DNA of 64,000 nucleotides from Caldicellulosiruptor owensensis OL (GTDB taxonomy: Bacteria; Bacillota; Thermoanaerobacteria; Caldicellulosiruptorales; Caldicellulosiruptoraceae), in the NCBI RefSeq assembly GCF_000166335.1, contig NC_014657.1, positions 1,356,501-1,420,500 on the forward strand, in the 5' to 3' direction. Made by a program: the position numbers and the translations under genes. Each line of letters begins with the position of its first letter. Position 1 is the stretch's first letter. Positions 17,226 through 26,109 of the stretch are shown here, in pieces. The notes beneath the pieces were generated by a model. The model was given only the letters and a program-made list of their open reading frames with translations. It was not told the DNA's origin and did no database searches.

Positions 17226-19820
17226 TTACTTTATTATAACAAACTTACCATTTTCAATATCTATATCAATACTTTCACCTTCACTAATTGTACCTTTTAA
17301 AATCTCTCTTGCTATAAGTGTTTCGACATTTTTCTGCAAAAATCTTTTTATTGGTCTTGCACCAAAGTTTATATCAAAGGCATTTTCCATAACAAACTCT
17401 TTTGCTTTTTGTGTCAGCCTTATTGAAATTCCTTTTTCTATCAGCTTTTGCTGAATTTCTGCAACTCGAAGGTCGATAATTTTTATAATCTGCTCCTTTG
17501 TAAGAGGTTTGAAGATTATAATTTCGTCAAGTCTATTTAAAAACTCTGGTCTAAAATTCAACTTTAATTCTCTATCAATTAGCTTTCGGGTTTCTTCATC
17601 TATTTCGCCGTTTGAAATCTTAGCATTCAAAAGATATTCGCTTCCCAAGTTAGAAGTCATTATAATTATAGTATTTTTAAAATCCACTGTTCTGCCTTTA
17701 GAATCAGTAAGTCTACCATCATCCATTATTTGCAGAAGAATATTAAAAACATCTCTGTGAGCTTTTTCAATTTCATCAAAAAGCACAACAGAATAAGGTT
17801 TTGTTCTAACAGCCTCTGTAAGCTGCCCTCCTTCCTCATACCCAACATATCCAGGTGGTGCTCCAATCAAACGTGAAACCGAATGTTTTTCCATATATTC
17901 TGTCATATCAATTCTTATCATATTGTTTTCAGAGTCAAACAGAGCTTCAGCTAACGCTCTTGCAAGTTCTGTTTTTCCCACACCTGTCGGTCCTAAGAAC
18001 AAAAATGTTCCAATAGGTTTTCTTGGATCCTTGATTCCCGCTCGCGCCCTCATTATTGCATTGCATACAGCCTCAATTGCTTCATCCTGACCAACAACAC
18101 GTTTGTGCAAAATTTTGTCAAGTTCTAAAATCTTCTGTCTTTCTGTCTCTACAAGCTTTGCAACAGGTATTCCTGTCCACTTTGATACAATCTTTGCAAT
18201 TTCTTCTTCTGTTACTTCCTCTTTTAAAAGTCTTTTTTCTGGTGGTATTTTTTCTAACTCCTGACGTCTTTTCTCTAAAGCTTTTTGAAGCTCTATAAGT
18301 CTTCCATATTTCAGCTCAGAAAGTCTATTGAGATCATAGTTTCTTTCGGCCTCTTCAATTTGAATCTTAACATTTTCAATCTCCTCCTTTATTCTTCTTA
18401 TTTCTTTTATTAGCTCTTTCTCGTACTCCCACTGAGCTGAAAGTTCATCTGCCCTGCTCTGAAGCTGTGTAATTTCTTTTTCAATCTCATCTATGCGCTG
18501 TTTAGCACTTGGGTTTTCTTCTTTTTGTAAGACATTCTTCTCAATTCTCAACTGCATAATCTTTCTTGTAATTTCATCAAGTTCTATAGGCATGGAATCT
18601 ATCTCTGTTCTCAAAAGTGCAGCTGCCTCGTCAATCAAATCGATTGCTTTGTCTGGCAAGAATCTATCTGAAATATATCTGTCTGAAAGTTTTGCCGCTG
18701 CAATTAAAGCATCATCTGTAATTCGGACTCCATGATGGATCTCAAACCTCTCTTTAAGTCCTCTCAAAATAGAAATAGTATCTTCAACAGACGGTGGATT
18801 TACTAAAACAGGTTGAAATCTCCTTTCAAGTGCAGCATCTTTCTCTATATATTTTCTATATTCATCAATTGTTGTTGCACCTATGCAGTGCAATTCTCCT
18901 CTTGCAAGCATAGGCTTCAAGAGATTTCCTGCATCCATAGCACCTTCTGCTCTTCCTGCTCCTACTATGTTGTGTATCTCATCAATAAAAAGTATTATCC
19001 TACCCTCTGAAGCAATAATTTCATTTAAAACAGCCTTCAACCTTTCTTCAAACTCTCCTCTATATTTTGCACCAGCAATGAGAGCACCTAAATCAAGAGC
19101 GAAGATTGTTTTGTTTTTAAGACCCTCTGGAACATCTCCTTTTACAATTCTCTGTGCAAGTCCTTCAACAATAGCAGTTTTACCAACTCCAGGCTCACCA
19201 ATCAGAACAGGGTTATTTTTTGTCCTGCGAGAAAGAATTTGAATAACTCTTCTTATTTCCTCATCCCTTCCAATTACAGGATCAAGTTTGCCTTTTCTCG
19301 CAAGATCGGTAAGGTCCCGTCCATACTTTTTTAAAACCTCATAGACTTCCTCGGGGTTAGGATTTGTTATTCTTTGATTTCCCCTAATTTTATAAAGCTG
19401 TTGTAAAAATTTTTCGCGTGTAATTCCATATTTTCTAAATATACTCTTGACAGAAGGAATATCCGAGTCTATCATTGCTAAATAAACATGCTCAACGCTT
19501 ATATATTCATCTTTAAACTTTTTTGCTTCTTCTTCAGCTTTGACTAAAATTTCGTTTACATATCTACTTACGTATACCGTTGAAGCACCAGGTCCGTATA
19601 CCATTGGAATCTTTTTCAGCTGCTCTTCAATATCTCTTTTATAAAGCTCTATGTCAATACCCATGTTTTTAAGAATCTTTGCTACAAGTTTCTCATCTTC
19701 ATTCACAAGTGCATAATGAAGATGCTCTGCTCCTATTTCCTGATGCTTGTAAACAATAGCTGTATTTTGAGCATCTAAAAGAGCTGTTTGAAGACTTTGA
19801 GTAAATCTTTCCATATTCAT
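17226..19820 (-). CDS. clpB: Disaggregase chaperone ClpB
   Basis: Hexameric AAA+ unfoldase that rescues aggregated proteins with DnaK/DnaJ and small heat-shock proteins. The 864 residues match full-length ClpB. An N-terminal Clp_N repeat domain (about 1-150) leads to NBD1 (Walker [16 protein letters not shown]), a long coiled-coil middle domain (about 400-530) typical of ClpB rather than ClpC, and NBD2 ([19 protein letters not shown]). GAGGTG precedes the ATG. It follows hsp20, whose terminator may be leaky, so control through the CtsR-type site upstream of hsp20 is possible. I saw no operator directly before clpB. Confidence 0.96.
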   Translation of the reverse strand: MNMERFTQSLQTALLDAQNTAIVYKHQEIGAEHLHYALVNEDEKLVAKILKNMGIDIELYKRDIEEQLKKIPMVYGPGASTVYVSRYVNEILVKAEEEAKKFKDEYISVEHVYLAMIDSDIPSVKSIFRKYGITREKFLQQLYKIRGNQRITNPNPEEVYEVLKKYGRDLTDLARKGKLDPVIGRDEEIRRVIQILSRRTKNNPVLIGEPGVGKTAIVEGLAQRIVKGDVPEGLKNKTIFALDLGALIAGAKYRGEFEERLKAVLNEIIASEGRIILFIDEIHNIVGAGRAEGAMDAGNLLKPMLARGELHCIGATTIDEYRKYIEKDAALERRFQPVLVNPPSVEDTISILRGLKERFEIHHGVRITDDALIAAAKLSDRYISDRFLPDKAIDLIDEAAALLRTEIDSMPIELDEITRKIMQLRIEKNVLQKEENPSAKQRIDEIEKEITQLQSRADELSAQWEYEKELIKEIRRIKEEIENVKIQIEEAERNYDLNRLSELKYGRLIELQKALEKRRQELEKIPPEKRLLKEEVTEEEIAKIVSKWTGIPVAKLVETERQKILELDKILHKRVVGQDEAIEAVCNAIMRARAGIKDPRKPIGTFLFLGPTGVGKTELARALAEALFDSENNMIRIDMTEYMEKHSVSRLIGAPPGYVGYEEGGQLTEAVRTKPYSVVLFDEIEKAHRDVFNILLQIMDDGRLTDSKGRTVDFKNTIIIMTSNLGSEYLLNAKISNGEIDEETRKLIDRELKLNFRPEFLNRLDEIIIFKPLTKEQIIKIIDLRVAEIQQKLIEKGISIRLTQKAKEFVMENAFDINFGARPIKRFLQKNVETLIAREILKGTISEGESIDIDIENGKFVIIK

Positions 19821-19872
19821 CTTGAATCAACACCTCACATAAAAAGTATATAAAGGACTGTATAAAACAATC

Positions 19873-19897
19873 AGGGAAGGACTTTGCCTTCCCCGAG
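19873..19897 (-). terminator. Terminator-like hairpin between hsp20 and clpB
   Basis: GGGAAGG and CCTTCCC (19874-19893 region) form a 7-bp stem with a short loop followed on the minus strand by TGATTGTTTT. It lies just after the hsp20 stop and about 55 nt before clpB. The T tract is interrupted, so read-through is likely. Confidence 0.6.
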
Positions 19898-19904
19898 AAT
19901 TTGC

Positions 19905-20351
19905 TTATTCGATATCAATTGTTCTTACATTTGGTTTTGAAGGTCGTTCTTTTGGAAGTACTATTCTCAAGATTCCGTCCTCGTATTTTGCTTTGATACC
20001 ATCCTCTTTTACATTGTCAAGATAGAATGTTCGTGAAAATGCACCATATCTTCTTTCTCGCCTTATAAAGTTTTCTCTCTCTTCTTTTTCTTCTTTCTTT
20101 GTTTCTGCCTTTATTGTAAGTTTGTTGTCATAAAGCTCTATCTTAATGTCTTCTTTTTTAACTCCTGGAAGTTCTGCTTCTATGATATATTCATTTTCGG
20201 TTTCTTTAATATCAGTTCTCATGAATCTTGTACCTTTTTCAAAAGGTGCAAAGAAATCTTCAAACCAGTCGTCAATGTCAAAAAACTCTTTTTCAAGTTT
20301 TCTCATAATGTCAAATGGTTTTCTGCCAAATGGAACTATGTCTCTGAGCAT
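19905..20351 (-). CDS. Hsp20/alpha-crystallin family small heat-shock protein
   Basis: ATP-independent holdase that traps unfolding proteins and hands them to ClpB and DnaK. The 148-residue protein has a variable N-terminus (MLRDIVPFGRKPFDIM) and an alpha-crystallin domain from about residue 45 (RTDIKETENEYIIEAELPGVKKEDIKIELYDNKLTIKA) to KYEDGILRIVLPKE near residue 135. AGGAGGGTG precedes the ATG. A consensus promoter and a CtsR-type operator lie upstream, so heat induction is expected. It sits directly before clpB, a functional partner. Confidence 0.95.
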   Translation of the reverse strand: MLRDIVPFGRKPFDIMRKLEKEFFDIDDWFEDFFAPFEKGTRFMRTDIKETENEYIIEAELPGVKKEDIKIELYDNKLTIKAETKKEEKEERENFIRRERRYGAFSRTFYLDNVKEDGIKAKYEDGILRIVLPKERPSKPNVRTIDIE

Positions 20352-20394
20352 CTCACATCACCCTCCTTTTTTTATTTTTAGGGCAATTTTTGAT

Positions 20395-20411
20395 TTTGAC
20401 TATCTTTGACT
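20395..20411 (-). promoter_or_regulatory. CtsR-type heat-shock operator
   Basis: On the minus strand the site reads AGTCAAA-GAT-AGTCAAA, a full match to the tandem-heptad CtsR consensus RGTCAAANANRGTCAAA. It begins about 10 bp after the -10 box of the hsp20 promoter, a position that would block early transcription. The ctsR gene itself is not in the window. Confidence 0.8.
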
Positions 20412-20421
20412 TTCAATTACT

Positions 20422-20449
20422 ATTATATACCTTTTTTTCTTTCTTTCAA
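20422..20449 (-). promoter_or_regulatory. Promoter of hsp20
   Basis: On the minus strand TTGAAA (20444-20449), a 16-bp spacer and TATAAT (20422-20427) lie directly before the CtsR-type site. Confidence 0.7.
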
Positions 20450-20527
20450 TTCTCAAATTTGCTCAAAATCGACGATTTTCTGTCATTTTTCTTATTATAT
20501 CTATATTTTTCTCACTCTTTCTCAAGA

Positions 20528-20989
20528 TTATTCTATCTTTTCTGTCAAAAGCTTCTGAAGCTCTTCTATGAAGGTATTGATATCCTTAAACTGCCTGTAA
20601 ACAGAAGCAAATCTCACGTATGAAATCTCATCAATCTTCTTGAGCTTTTCCATAACCATCTCACCAATTTCTCTTGATGAGATTTCTTCACGCATAGAAT
20701 TATAAATCTCATTCTCAATCTCATCCACAATCTTATTCATCTGTTCAATTGAAACCGGTCTTTTCTGGCACGCTTTTATTACTCCATTTAAGATTTTATT
20801 CCTGTCAAACTCTTCTCTCCTATTATCTTTCTTAATAACTAAAATTGGCTGCCTTTCTACCTTTTCATATGTGGTAAATCTTTTCTGACACTTTAAACAT
20901 TCACGTCTTCTTTTAATGGTTTTTCCTTCGTTAGTTGGTCGAGTATCAATAACTTTACTATCTTCATATCCACAAAACGGACATCTCAT
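20528..20989 (-). CDS. nrdR: Transcriptional repressor NrdR
   Basis: ATP-cone regulator that represses ribonucleotide reductase genes when dATP is high. I start it at ATG 20989 ([12 protein letters not shown]), giving 153 residues, the standard length. The N-terminal zinc ribbon shows [16 protein letters not shown] and [15 protein letters not shown], and the ATP-cone follows from about residue 49 ([17 protein letters not shown]). Its start overlaps the stop of the upstream GGDEF gene as ATGA, so translation is likely coupled to that gene. A T-rich gap separates it from the hsp20 promoter. Confidence 0.96.
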   Translation of the reverse strand: MRCPFCGYEDSKVIDTRPTNEGKTIKRRRECLKCQKRFTTYEKVERQPILVIKKDNRREEFDRNKILNGVIKACQKRPVSIEQMNKIVDEIENEIYNSMREEISSREIGEMVMEKLKKIDEISYVRFASVYRQFKDINTFIEELQKLLTEKIE

Positions 20990-22659
20990 ATTTTCATCTC
21001 CAATTCCTGATGATAAATTACTGTACAATTTTTGCCACTGCTTTTTGCTCTATACATTGCAATATCTGCACATTTAACCAAATCCTTCACATTATCTGCA
21101 TGTGAAGGATAAGAGGCGATACCGAAACTGACTGTAACCCTAGTTTGGACCAAATTATCCTCTATTGTTTCACTTTCTATGGCTCTTCTGATTCTCTCAA
21201 CCACTTTGTATGCTTCACTACTTTCAAGATGACTAAACACTATTATAAATTCCTCTCCTCCATAGCGTGCAACAATATCACCTTTTCGTACCTTTTCTCT
21301 TGCTATTCTAACTATTGTTTGCAACACCTTGTCTCCAAATAAATGACCATATGTATCATTTAACTTTTTAAAGTTATCAACATCAAAAAGAGCAATGCTG
21401 ATAGGATATCTTCCACCAGATGTCTGAACCTCTTTTTCCAAGAATTCATAAAGATAAATTCTATTAAATGCACCTGTTAATCCATCAACCATGGCCATTG
21501 ATCTCATTTGCTGATACAAGCTGGAGTTCTCAAGCGCAATTGAAACCTGGGCAGCAATAGATGTTAAAAATCTAAGATTGTCCTCAGTAAATACATCTTC
21601 AAAGATATGTTCAAGTAATATTATTCCATACTTATCGTTCTTTGTTGCTAATGAAGCATACATTATTGATTTTGTAGCTCTCCCCTTTATAAAAGGACAA
21701 TCTCCACTGCTCACTTTATTTCTATAACCATTTTCACAATTTAGCGCAACACTTTTCAGCCATTCTATATTCTCCTGTTTGAAGCTTTCTTTTTGCTCGT
21801 TTTCTGGAAGGTTAGAAAACGCAACATAAAGTTCTGTTTTCTCTTTATTAAACAATAATATAGAACTTTTGTCGACACCAGTCACACCAATTAAAACATC
21901 ATTTACAAATTTTAAAAGCTCATTTGTGTCAAGTATCTGTGTTATTATCTTGCTTATTTCTTGAAGATTAAAAAATTCTCCCAGAGAAACATTAAGCCTT
22001 TTGTTAATTTCCTTGAGATAACTTATTTCTCTTTCTAATTCTTTGATTTTTACGTCTTTCATCTCACTTAACTTCTGCTGTTTTTTTAAATCTTCCTCGT
22101 ACTGCCTTAGCTTCAAATTAATCTCATTAGTTTGACTTTTTTCAAAGAATTCAAGTTTATTAGAGGAAGAAATCCAAAAAATGTAAAATAAAATATAAAG
22201 TAAGTTTCTCAATACTTCGTTAGTGACATTATTAGTAATAAAATCCAGAAATATAAAAAATGTATATGAAAAAATTAAGACTGCTGTTACTTGCTTTAAG
22301 TTCTTCATATTCATTCTTTCAATATAGAACAGAAATACCAATGATATAACAAACATCAAATCAAAAAGTCTTTCATATCCAAAAAAGAACACAAGATTTA
22401 TAATTTCGAAATATTTAAGATATTTAAAAACCTCCTCACTAATATATTCTTCTTTATTGAAAAGCCACATCTTAAATACATTATAACCTGCGGAGATAAA
22501 CAAAAACATTAGGGGAACAAGCCAATGTGAAAAAGAATAAGTCTCAACAGAATGTGAAAGTAATAGTTTATCAAAAAGCAAGTATATTACTATTGCCAAA
22601 ATTAAAAACCATGAAATTTTTATGTATTCTTTTTCAATTGCTATTTTTTCAGCACTCAC
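20986..22659 (-). CDS. Membrane GAF-GGDEF diguanylate cyclase
   Basis: Predicted to make cyclic di-GMP in response to a signal. About 557 residues: an N-terminal hydrophobic region with about five or six membrane spans (to about residue 165), a charged coiled-coil linker (about 165-215), a GAF sensor domain (about 230-380) and a C-terminal GGDEF domain. The active-site loop is ARYGGEEF, and RKGD five residues earlier matches the RxxD product-inhibition site, so it should be catalytically active and feedback-regulated. I choose GTG 22659 behind GGGAGG; the frame extends five codons upstream. It overlaps nrdR by 4 nt; the functional reason is unclear. Confidence 0.88.
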   Translation of the reverse strand: MSAEKIAIEKEYIKISWFLILAIVIYLLFDKLLLSHSVETYSFSHWLVPLMFLFISAGYNVFKMWLFNKEEYISEEVFKYLKYFEIINLVFFFGYERLFDLMFVISLVFLFYIERMNMKNLKQVTAVLIFSYTFFIFLDFITNNVTNEVLRNLLYILFYIFWISSSNKLEFFEKSQTNEINLKLRQYEEDLKKQQKLSEMKDVKIKELEREISYLKEINKRLNVSLGEFFNLQEISKIITQILDTNELLKFVNDVLIGVTGVDKSSILLFNKEKTELYVAFSNLPENEQKESFKQENIEWLKSVALNCENGYRNKVSSGDCPFIKGRATKSIMYASLATKNDKYGIILLEHIFEDVFTEDNLRFLTSIAAQVSIALENSSLYQQMRSMAMVDGLTGAFNRIYLYEFLEKEVQTSGGRYPISIALFDVDNFKKLNDTYGHLFGDKVLQTIVRIAREKVRKGDIVARYGGEEFIIVFSHLESSEAYKVVERIRRAIESETIEDNLVQTRVTVSFGIASYPSHADNVKDLVKCADIAMYRAKSSGKNCTVIYHQELEMKI

Positions 22660-22976
22660 AAGTCTTCCTCCCATTTATAACAATCCATTGTCTTCAAGTA
22701 ACAACTTTTTTTAATAATGCTATATATTTACATTTACCAAAAACACAACTCAAGTATACTTTTATTCTATTATATTACATCTCATAAGTTCTGTCTATAA
22801 AAAGAAGTAACAAAGCCCCCGAGTTTTGCAGCAAAAAATTATTATCAAATTTTAAATAACTTGATTTTTCTGAGATAGAAGGTCAAAAAATTTTTAAAAT
22901 TTTAGCAAATTTTTATGGCGTTTCCTGGCGAAATGTGGTATAATACACTTAAAATATTAATTACGAGGTTGCTAAA
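22660..22976. other. AT-rich intergenic region before IS remnant
   Basis: About 317 bp without a coding frame. It should hold the minus-strand promoter of the GGDEF gene, though I could not choose a convincing pair of hexamers, and the left flank of the IS remnant. A TATAAT at 22939-22944 could be the transposase -10 box, with no clear -35 box. I see no inverted-repeat terminus that I can assign with confidence. Confidence 0.5.
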
Positions 22977-24020
22977 TTGTATCTTAAAAAAAAGTACAAA
23001 CCGTAAAACGGGTAGAACTTATTCTCTTAATCGTAAATAGCTACTATGATAAAAAAACTAAACAATCTCGAACAGCTACCGTCCGCTCCTCAGAATTTCT
23101 TGACGAACTTCAAAAACAATATGATGACCCTATCACATTTTTCACCGAAGAAGTTCGTAAAATGAACGAAGAATTGAATAAAGAAAATTCTGAGCTCAAT
23201 CTAAAAATTTCCTTAAATGAAACTATGCCTTTAAATTATAGTGCTCGAAAAAATTTTGGTTATGCAGCTTTAAGTAAAATCTACCATGAGCTTGAAATAC
23301 CCAAGTTTATAAAAAATAAACAGCGCTACTCAAAAGAAGAATACGATGCTAATAGTATTTTAAAACTTTTGGTATACTCTCGTTTGCTTTTCCCCGCATC
23401 AAAAAAGAAAACTTTTGAAAATAAAGATATTTTCTTTGAAAAGTTTGATTTTTCATTAGATGACGTATATCGAAGTTTATCTTTTTTCAATAGACATTGC
23501 GAGCAACTTTTACTTTGGATTCATGAACATATAAAGAAACTTTATAATCGTAATACAGAGCTTGTTTACTATGATGTCACAAACTATTATTTTGAGATTG
23601 ACATACAAGACGAACTAAGGAGAAAAGGCGTATCAAAAGAACATCGTCCAGATCCTATTGTACAGATGGGATTGTTTATGGATACAAATGGCATACCTAT
23701 TACATACAAACTTTTTTCTGGAAATGCGCCTGATAAAACAACTTTAATTCCAACCCTGCGAACAATTCAAAAAGAATATTCCTTAGGCAGAATAATTGTA
23801 GTAGCAGATAAAGGACTAACAACCGGAGACAATATTTGGTATATTTTATCTGCTAAGAATGGATATATACTGAGTTATTCTATCAGAGGTGCTGACAGAG
23901 ATTTTCAGAAGTATGTGCTTGATGAAAAAGGATATGTTGAAAAATCCAATGGATTTAAAATAAAGTCAAGACTTTATCAAAGAGAGATTCAAATAACAAC
24001 GGCAAGTGGGAAGAAGATGA
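22977..24020 (+). pseudogene. Degraded IS1634/IS4-like transposase
   Basis: Reading begins at TTG 22977 behind GAGG, but a run of eight A at 22986-22993 puts the first codons out of frame with the rest, which is open from about 22994 and continues past the first internal ATG at 23162. The body shows the DDE segments YYDVTNYYFEID and ADKGLTTGDN, typical of IS1634-type transposases. Homology-like sequence stops near 24020 in GKKMKK, before the third catalytic glutamate; the frame then runs to 24337 through a terminator and a tRNA gene. The element is therefore both frameshifted at the front and truncated at the back, and should be inactive. Confidence 0.8.
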
Positions 24021-24114
24021 AAAAAATTGCAGGCTATTTTTATTCCAATCATCTGCAAAAGTCAGGTTGCATAGCTTCCTGCCAATCCAGTTTGACAACG
24101 CTTCTTTTGGGCAT

Positions 24115-24161
24115 AAAAAAGACCACCTCTCGCAAAGTTTTTGACTTTGCGATTGGTGGCC
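24115..24161 (-). terminator. Terminator after tRNA-Leu(CAG)
   Basis: Arms at 24121-24137 and 24145-24161 pair over 15 of 17 positions and are followed on the minus strand by six T residues. It lies about 120 nt downstream of the tRNA-Leu(CAG) gene and abuts the right side of the IS remnant. The 24021-24283 stretch holds nothing else that I recognise. Confidence 0.75.
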
Positions 24162-24283
24162 GTGGCTTACTGTGTTCAAGTCTTGCGGAGCGATTAGCCC
24201 TCTATTCTACTCCACAAAACCTTGCGACTTTTCATTTTGCTACCATTTTATCCCATTTCTCTTTTACCTTCTCACATCTGCTT

Positions 24284-24370
24284 TGGTGCGGATGGGGGGA
24301 TTTGAACCCCCATGGGGAAAGCCCCACAAGATCCTGAGTCTTGCGCGTCTGCCAATTCCGCCACATCCGC
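24284..24370 (-). tRNA. tRNA-Leu (anticodon CAG)
   Basis: Cloverleaf with acceptor GCGGATG/CATCCGC, leucine-type D-loop (GCGGAATTGGCAGACGC), anticodon loop CTCAGGA, long variable arm and T-arm GGGGGTTCAAATCCCCC. Discriminator A and CCA are encoded. It has its own promoter (24395-24424) and terminator. Confidence 0.97.
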
Positions 24371-24394
24371 AAAACTTTTCTCTTTCTTCAATAT

Positions 24395-24424
24395 ATTTTA
24401 AGTCATCACTGCATAATCTGTCAA
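24395..24424 (-). promoter_or_regulatory. Promoter of tRNA-Leu(CAG)
   Basis: On the minus strand TTGACA (24419-24424), an 18-bp spacer and TAAAAT (24395-24400) lie 24 bp before the mature tRNA 5' end. Confidence 0.7.
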
Positions 24425-24497
24425 TAGGAATATTCCAGATTCAGTTAAACCTTTTCAAAAAACTCCTTTTACAGAAACCAACAAAAACATATAAAAA

Positions 24498-24528
24498 TAA
24501 AAAGGCTTTTCTAAGCCCTTTTTTCTTT
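24498..24528 (-). terminator. Terminator after tRNA-Glu
   Basis: GGGCTT and AAGCC(T) arms with a 4-5 nt loop are followed on the minus strand by TTTTTATTTTT, directly after the tRNA-Glu gene. It ends the five-gene tRNA transcript. Confidence 0.75.
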
Positions 24529-24533
24529 TTATT

Positions 24534-24608
24534 TGGTGACCCCGAGGGGATTCGAACCCCTGTTACAGGCGTGAAAGGCCTGTGTCTTAACCACTTGACC
24601 ACGGGGCC
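24534..24608 (-). tRNA. tRNA-Glu (anticodon TTC)
   Basis: Acceptor GGCCCCG/CGGGGTC with one G-U pair, anticodon loop CTTTCAC inside stem CAGGC/GCCTG, T-arm GGGGTTCGAATCCCC and encoded CCA. Last gene of the five-tRNA run. Confidence 0.97.
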
Positions 24609-24628
24609 ATACTTCTTTTTACATAAAA

Positions 24629-24705
24629 TGGTGGCGGCGAACGGATTCGAACCGCTGACACTGCGGGTATGAACCGCATGCTCTAGCCAACTGAGCTACG
24701 CCGCC
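24629..24705 (-). tRNA. tRNA-Met, elongator (anticodon CAT)
   Basis: Acceptor GGCGGCG/CGCCGCC fully paired, D-arm GCTCAGTTGGCTAGAGC, anticodon loop TTCATAC, T-arm GCGGTTCGAATCCGT and encoded CCA. The fully paired first base pair distinguishes it from the initiator next to it. Confidence 0.95.
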
Positions 24706-24729
24706 ATCTTCTTAATTTTTCTAATTTTT

Positions 24730-24805
<76 letters not shown>

Positions 24806-24810
24806 ATATC

Positions 24811-24900
24811 TGGTGCCGGAAACCGGACTTGAACCGGTACGACCTTATTCAGGTCCCAGGATTTTAAGTCCTGTGCGTCTGCCAGTTCCGCCACTCCGGC
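24811..24900 (-). tRNA. tRNA-Leu (anticodon TAA)
   Basis: Acceptor GCCGGAG/TTCCGGC, class II structure with a long variable arm, anticodon loop CTTAAAA, T-arm CCGGTTCAAGTCCGG and encoded CCA. It lies 5 bp from the initiator tRNA. Confidence 0.97.
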
Positions 24901-24955
24901 ATCGCAATTATATATTTTAATGATTTTACTCGCTTTTGTCAAGATATTTTTCTTT

Positions 24956-25040
24956 TGGTGCGGGTAGAGGGACTTGAACCCCCACGGCTGTTGCCACTAG
25001 ATCCTAAGTCTAGCGCGTCTGCCAATTCCGCCATACCCGC
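24956..25040 (-). tRNA. tRNA-Leu (anticodon TAG)
   Basis: Acceptor GCGGGTA/TACCCGC, long variable arm, anticodon loop CTTAGGA and encoded CCA. It is the first gene of the five-tRNA run and lies 17 bp after a strong promoter. Confidence 0.97.
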
Positions 25041-25057
25041 TTGTTTTTGCGTATTAT

Positions 25058-25086
25058 ATTTTAGCACAAGCTTTCTTCTTTGTCAA
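25058..25086 (-). promoter_or_regulatory. Promoter of the tRNA cluster
   Basis: On the minus strand a consensus TTGACA (25081-25086), a 17-bp spacer and TAAAAT (25058-25063) lie directly before tRNA-Leu(TAG). It probably drives Leu-Leu-fMet-Met-Glu. Confidence 0.8.
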
Positions 25087-25101
25087 ATGTAAAAGGTTTT
25101 T

Positions 25102-25151
25102 CTCCGAACACCTGCCTTAATTCTTGCAATTAACTCATAAGGTGTTCGGAG
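25102..25151. repeat. Perfect 12-bp inverted repeat with nested inner stem
   Basis: CTCCGAACACCT at 25102-25113 is repeated inverted at 25140-25151. Inside, TTAATT and AATTAA form a second 6-bp stem (about 25117-25133). It lies 14 nt after the yjbQ stop. On the minus strand it is followed by A rather than T residues, so it is a poor terminator there. Confidence 0.8.
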
Positions 25152-25164
25152 CATATAAATTTTT

Positions 25165-25557
25165 TTATTTTATATACACATATATCTTCCTTCTTCTTGG
25201 ACCGTCAAACTCACAAAAGAACACACCCTGCCATGTACCAAGCATCATCTCACCATTTCGAATTATAATGTTAACAGATGAACCTATCAAGCTTGCCTTT
25301 ATATGCGCATCAGAATTCCCCTCACTGTGACTATAGCCATTATTTGCTGGCACCAACTTTTCAAGTTGTTTTTTTATATCATTTACAACTGACGGATCAG
25401 CATGTTCATTGATTGTAATACCCGCAGTCGTATGGGGAACAAATACTGTCATGAGTCCTTCTTCAATATTAGACTGTCTAACAATTTCTTTTAATTTACT
25501 TGTAATATCAACAAAATCTACTCTATCTTTTGTTCTTATCTCAATTTCCTTAAACAA
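25165..25557 (-). CDS. yjbQ: YjbQ/UPF0047 family protein
   Basis: Small conserved family, some members of which have weak thiamine-phosphate synthase activity; the physiological role is open. The product shows TVFVPHTTAGITINEHADPSVVNDI, the HSEGNSDAHIKASLIGSS metal-site segment and the closing LGTWQGVFFCEFDGPRRRKIYV. The frame is open to 25575, but GGGAGGG lies nine bases before TTG 25557, so I start there (MFKEIEIRTKDRVDF), giving 130 residues, a normal size. The nitroreductase gene ends just upstream, so the two may be co-transcribed. Confidence 0.88.
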   Translation of the reverse strand: MFKEIEIRTKDRVDFVDITSKLKEIVRQSNIEEGLMTVFVPHTTAGITINEHADPSVVNDIKKQLEKLVPANNGYSHSEGNSDAHIKASLIGSSVNIIIRNGEMMLGTWQGVFFCEFDGPRRRKIYVYIK

Positions 25558-25576
25558 ATCAAAAATCCCTCCCATA

Positions 25577-26089
25577 TTATTTTCTTTGGTAACTATTCCA
25601 GTGAAGTATTGAAGATAGAGCTTTTTTGTTTCTTACAGGTTCTTCATCAGCATAACCTATTGCAATGAGCGCACAAAGTTCTAAATTGTCTGGAACGTTT
25701 AGCAGCTTCTTGACATCTTCTGAATGCTCCTTTTTATAGCTTGCAACCCAACAACTGCCAAGCCCTAAAGCTTTTGCAGCCACTAAAATATATGTTGTTG
25801 CTGCTGACATGTCTTCTAAAATATATTCGAAATCTTTTTCATAAAGCACAGCAATACAGCATGAAGCATCTTCTATGAATCTGCCATATCGGGCTTTTTG
25901 AGCAATTTGTCTTTTGATGTTTTCATCTGTTACTACAACAAATTCCCAACCCTCATTTCCTCTTGCAGTAGGAGCAAATCTAGCAGCATCAATTATCTTT
26001 TCAATAACTTCTTTGCTAATAGCCATATTCTTTTTATATTTCCTGATACTTCTTCGAGACTTTAAAACTTCTAACATATCCATAGACAT
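25577..26089 (-). CDS. Nitroreductase family protein
   Basis: FMN-dependent oxidoreductase of 170 residues, at the short end of the family. It shows the N-terminal RRSIRKYKKNMAISKEVIEKIIDAARFAPTARGNEGWEFVVV motif for FMN binding and GLGSCWVASYKKEHSEDVKKLLNVPDNLELCALIAIGYADEEP near the end. The substrate cannot be told from the sequence. It lies 20 nt after the Lon-like protease gene and just before yjbQ on the same strand. Confidence 0.9.
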   Translation of the reverse strand: MSMDMLEVLKSRRSIRKYKKNMAISKEVIEKIIDAARFAPTARGNEGWEFVVVTDENIKRQIAQKARYGRFIEDASCCIAVLYEKDFEYILEDMSAATTYILVAAKALGLGSCWVASYKKEHSEDVKKLLNVPDNLELCALIAIGYADEEPVRNKKALSSILHWNSYQRK

Positions 26090-26109
26090 CTCATAATATC
26101 TCTCCTTTC

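Noticed and set aside
19821..20400. CIRCE element (HrcA site) upstream of clpB, hsp20 or dnaJ
   Set aside because: I looked for the TTAGCACTC-N9-GAGTGCTAA pattern before each and found nothing similar; only the CtsR-type site was seen.
24021..24672. Continuation of the IS transposase frame and a second plus-strand frame across tRNA genes
   Set aside because: Both translate terminators and tRNA complements; the protein text there is not transposase-like.
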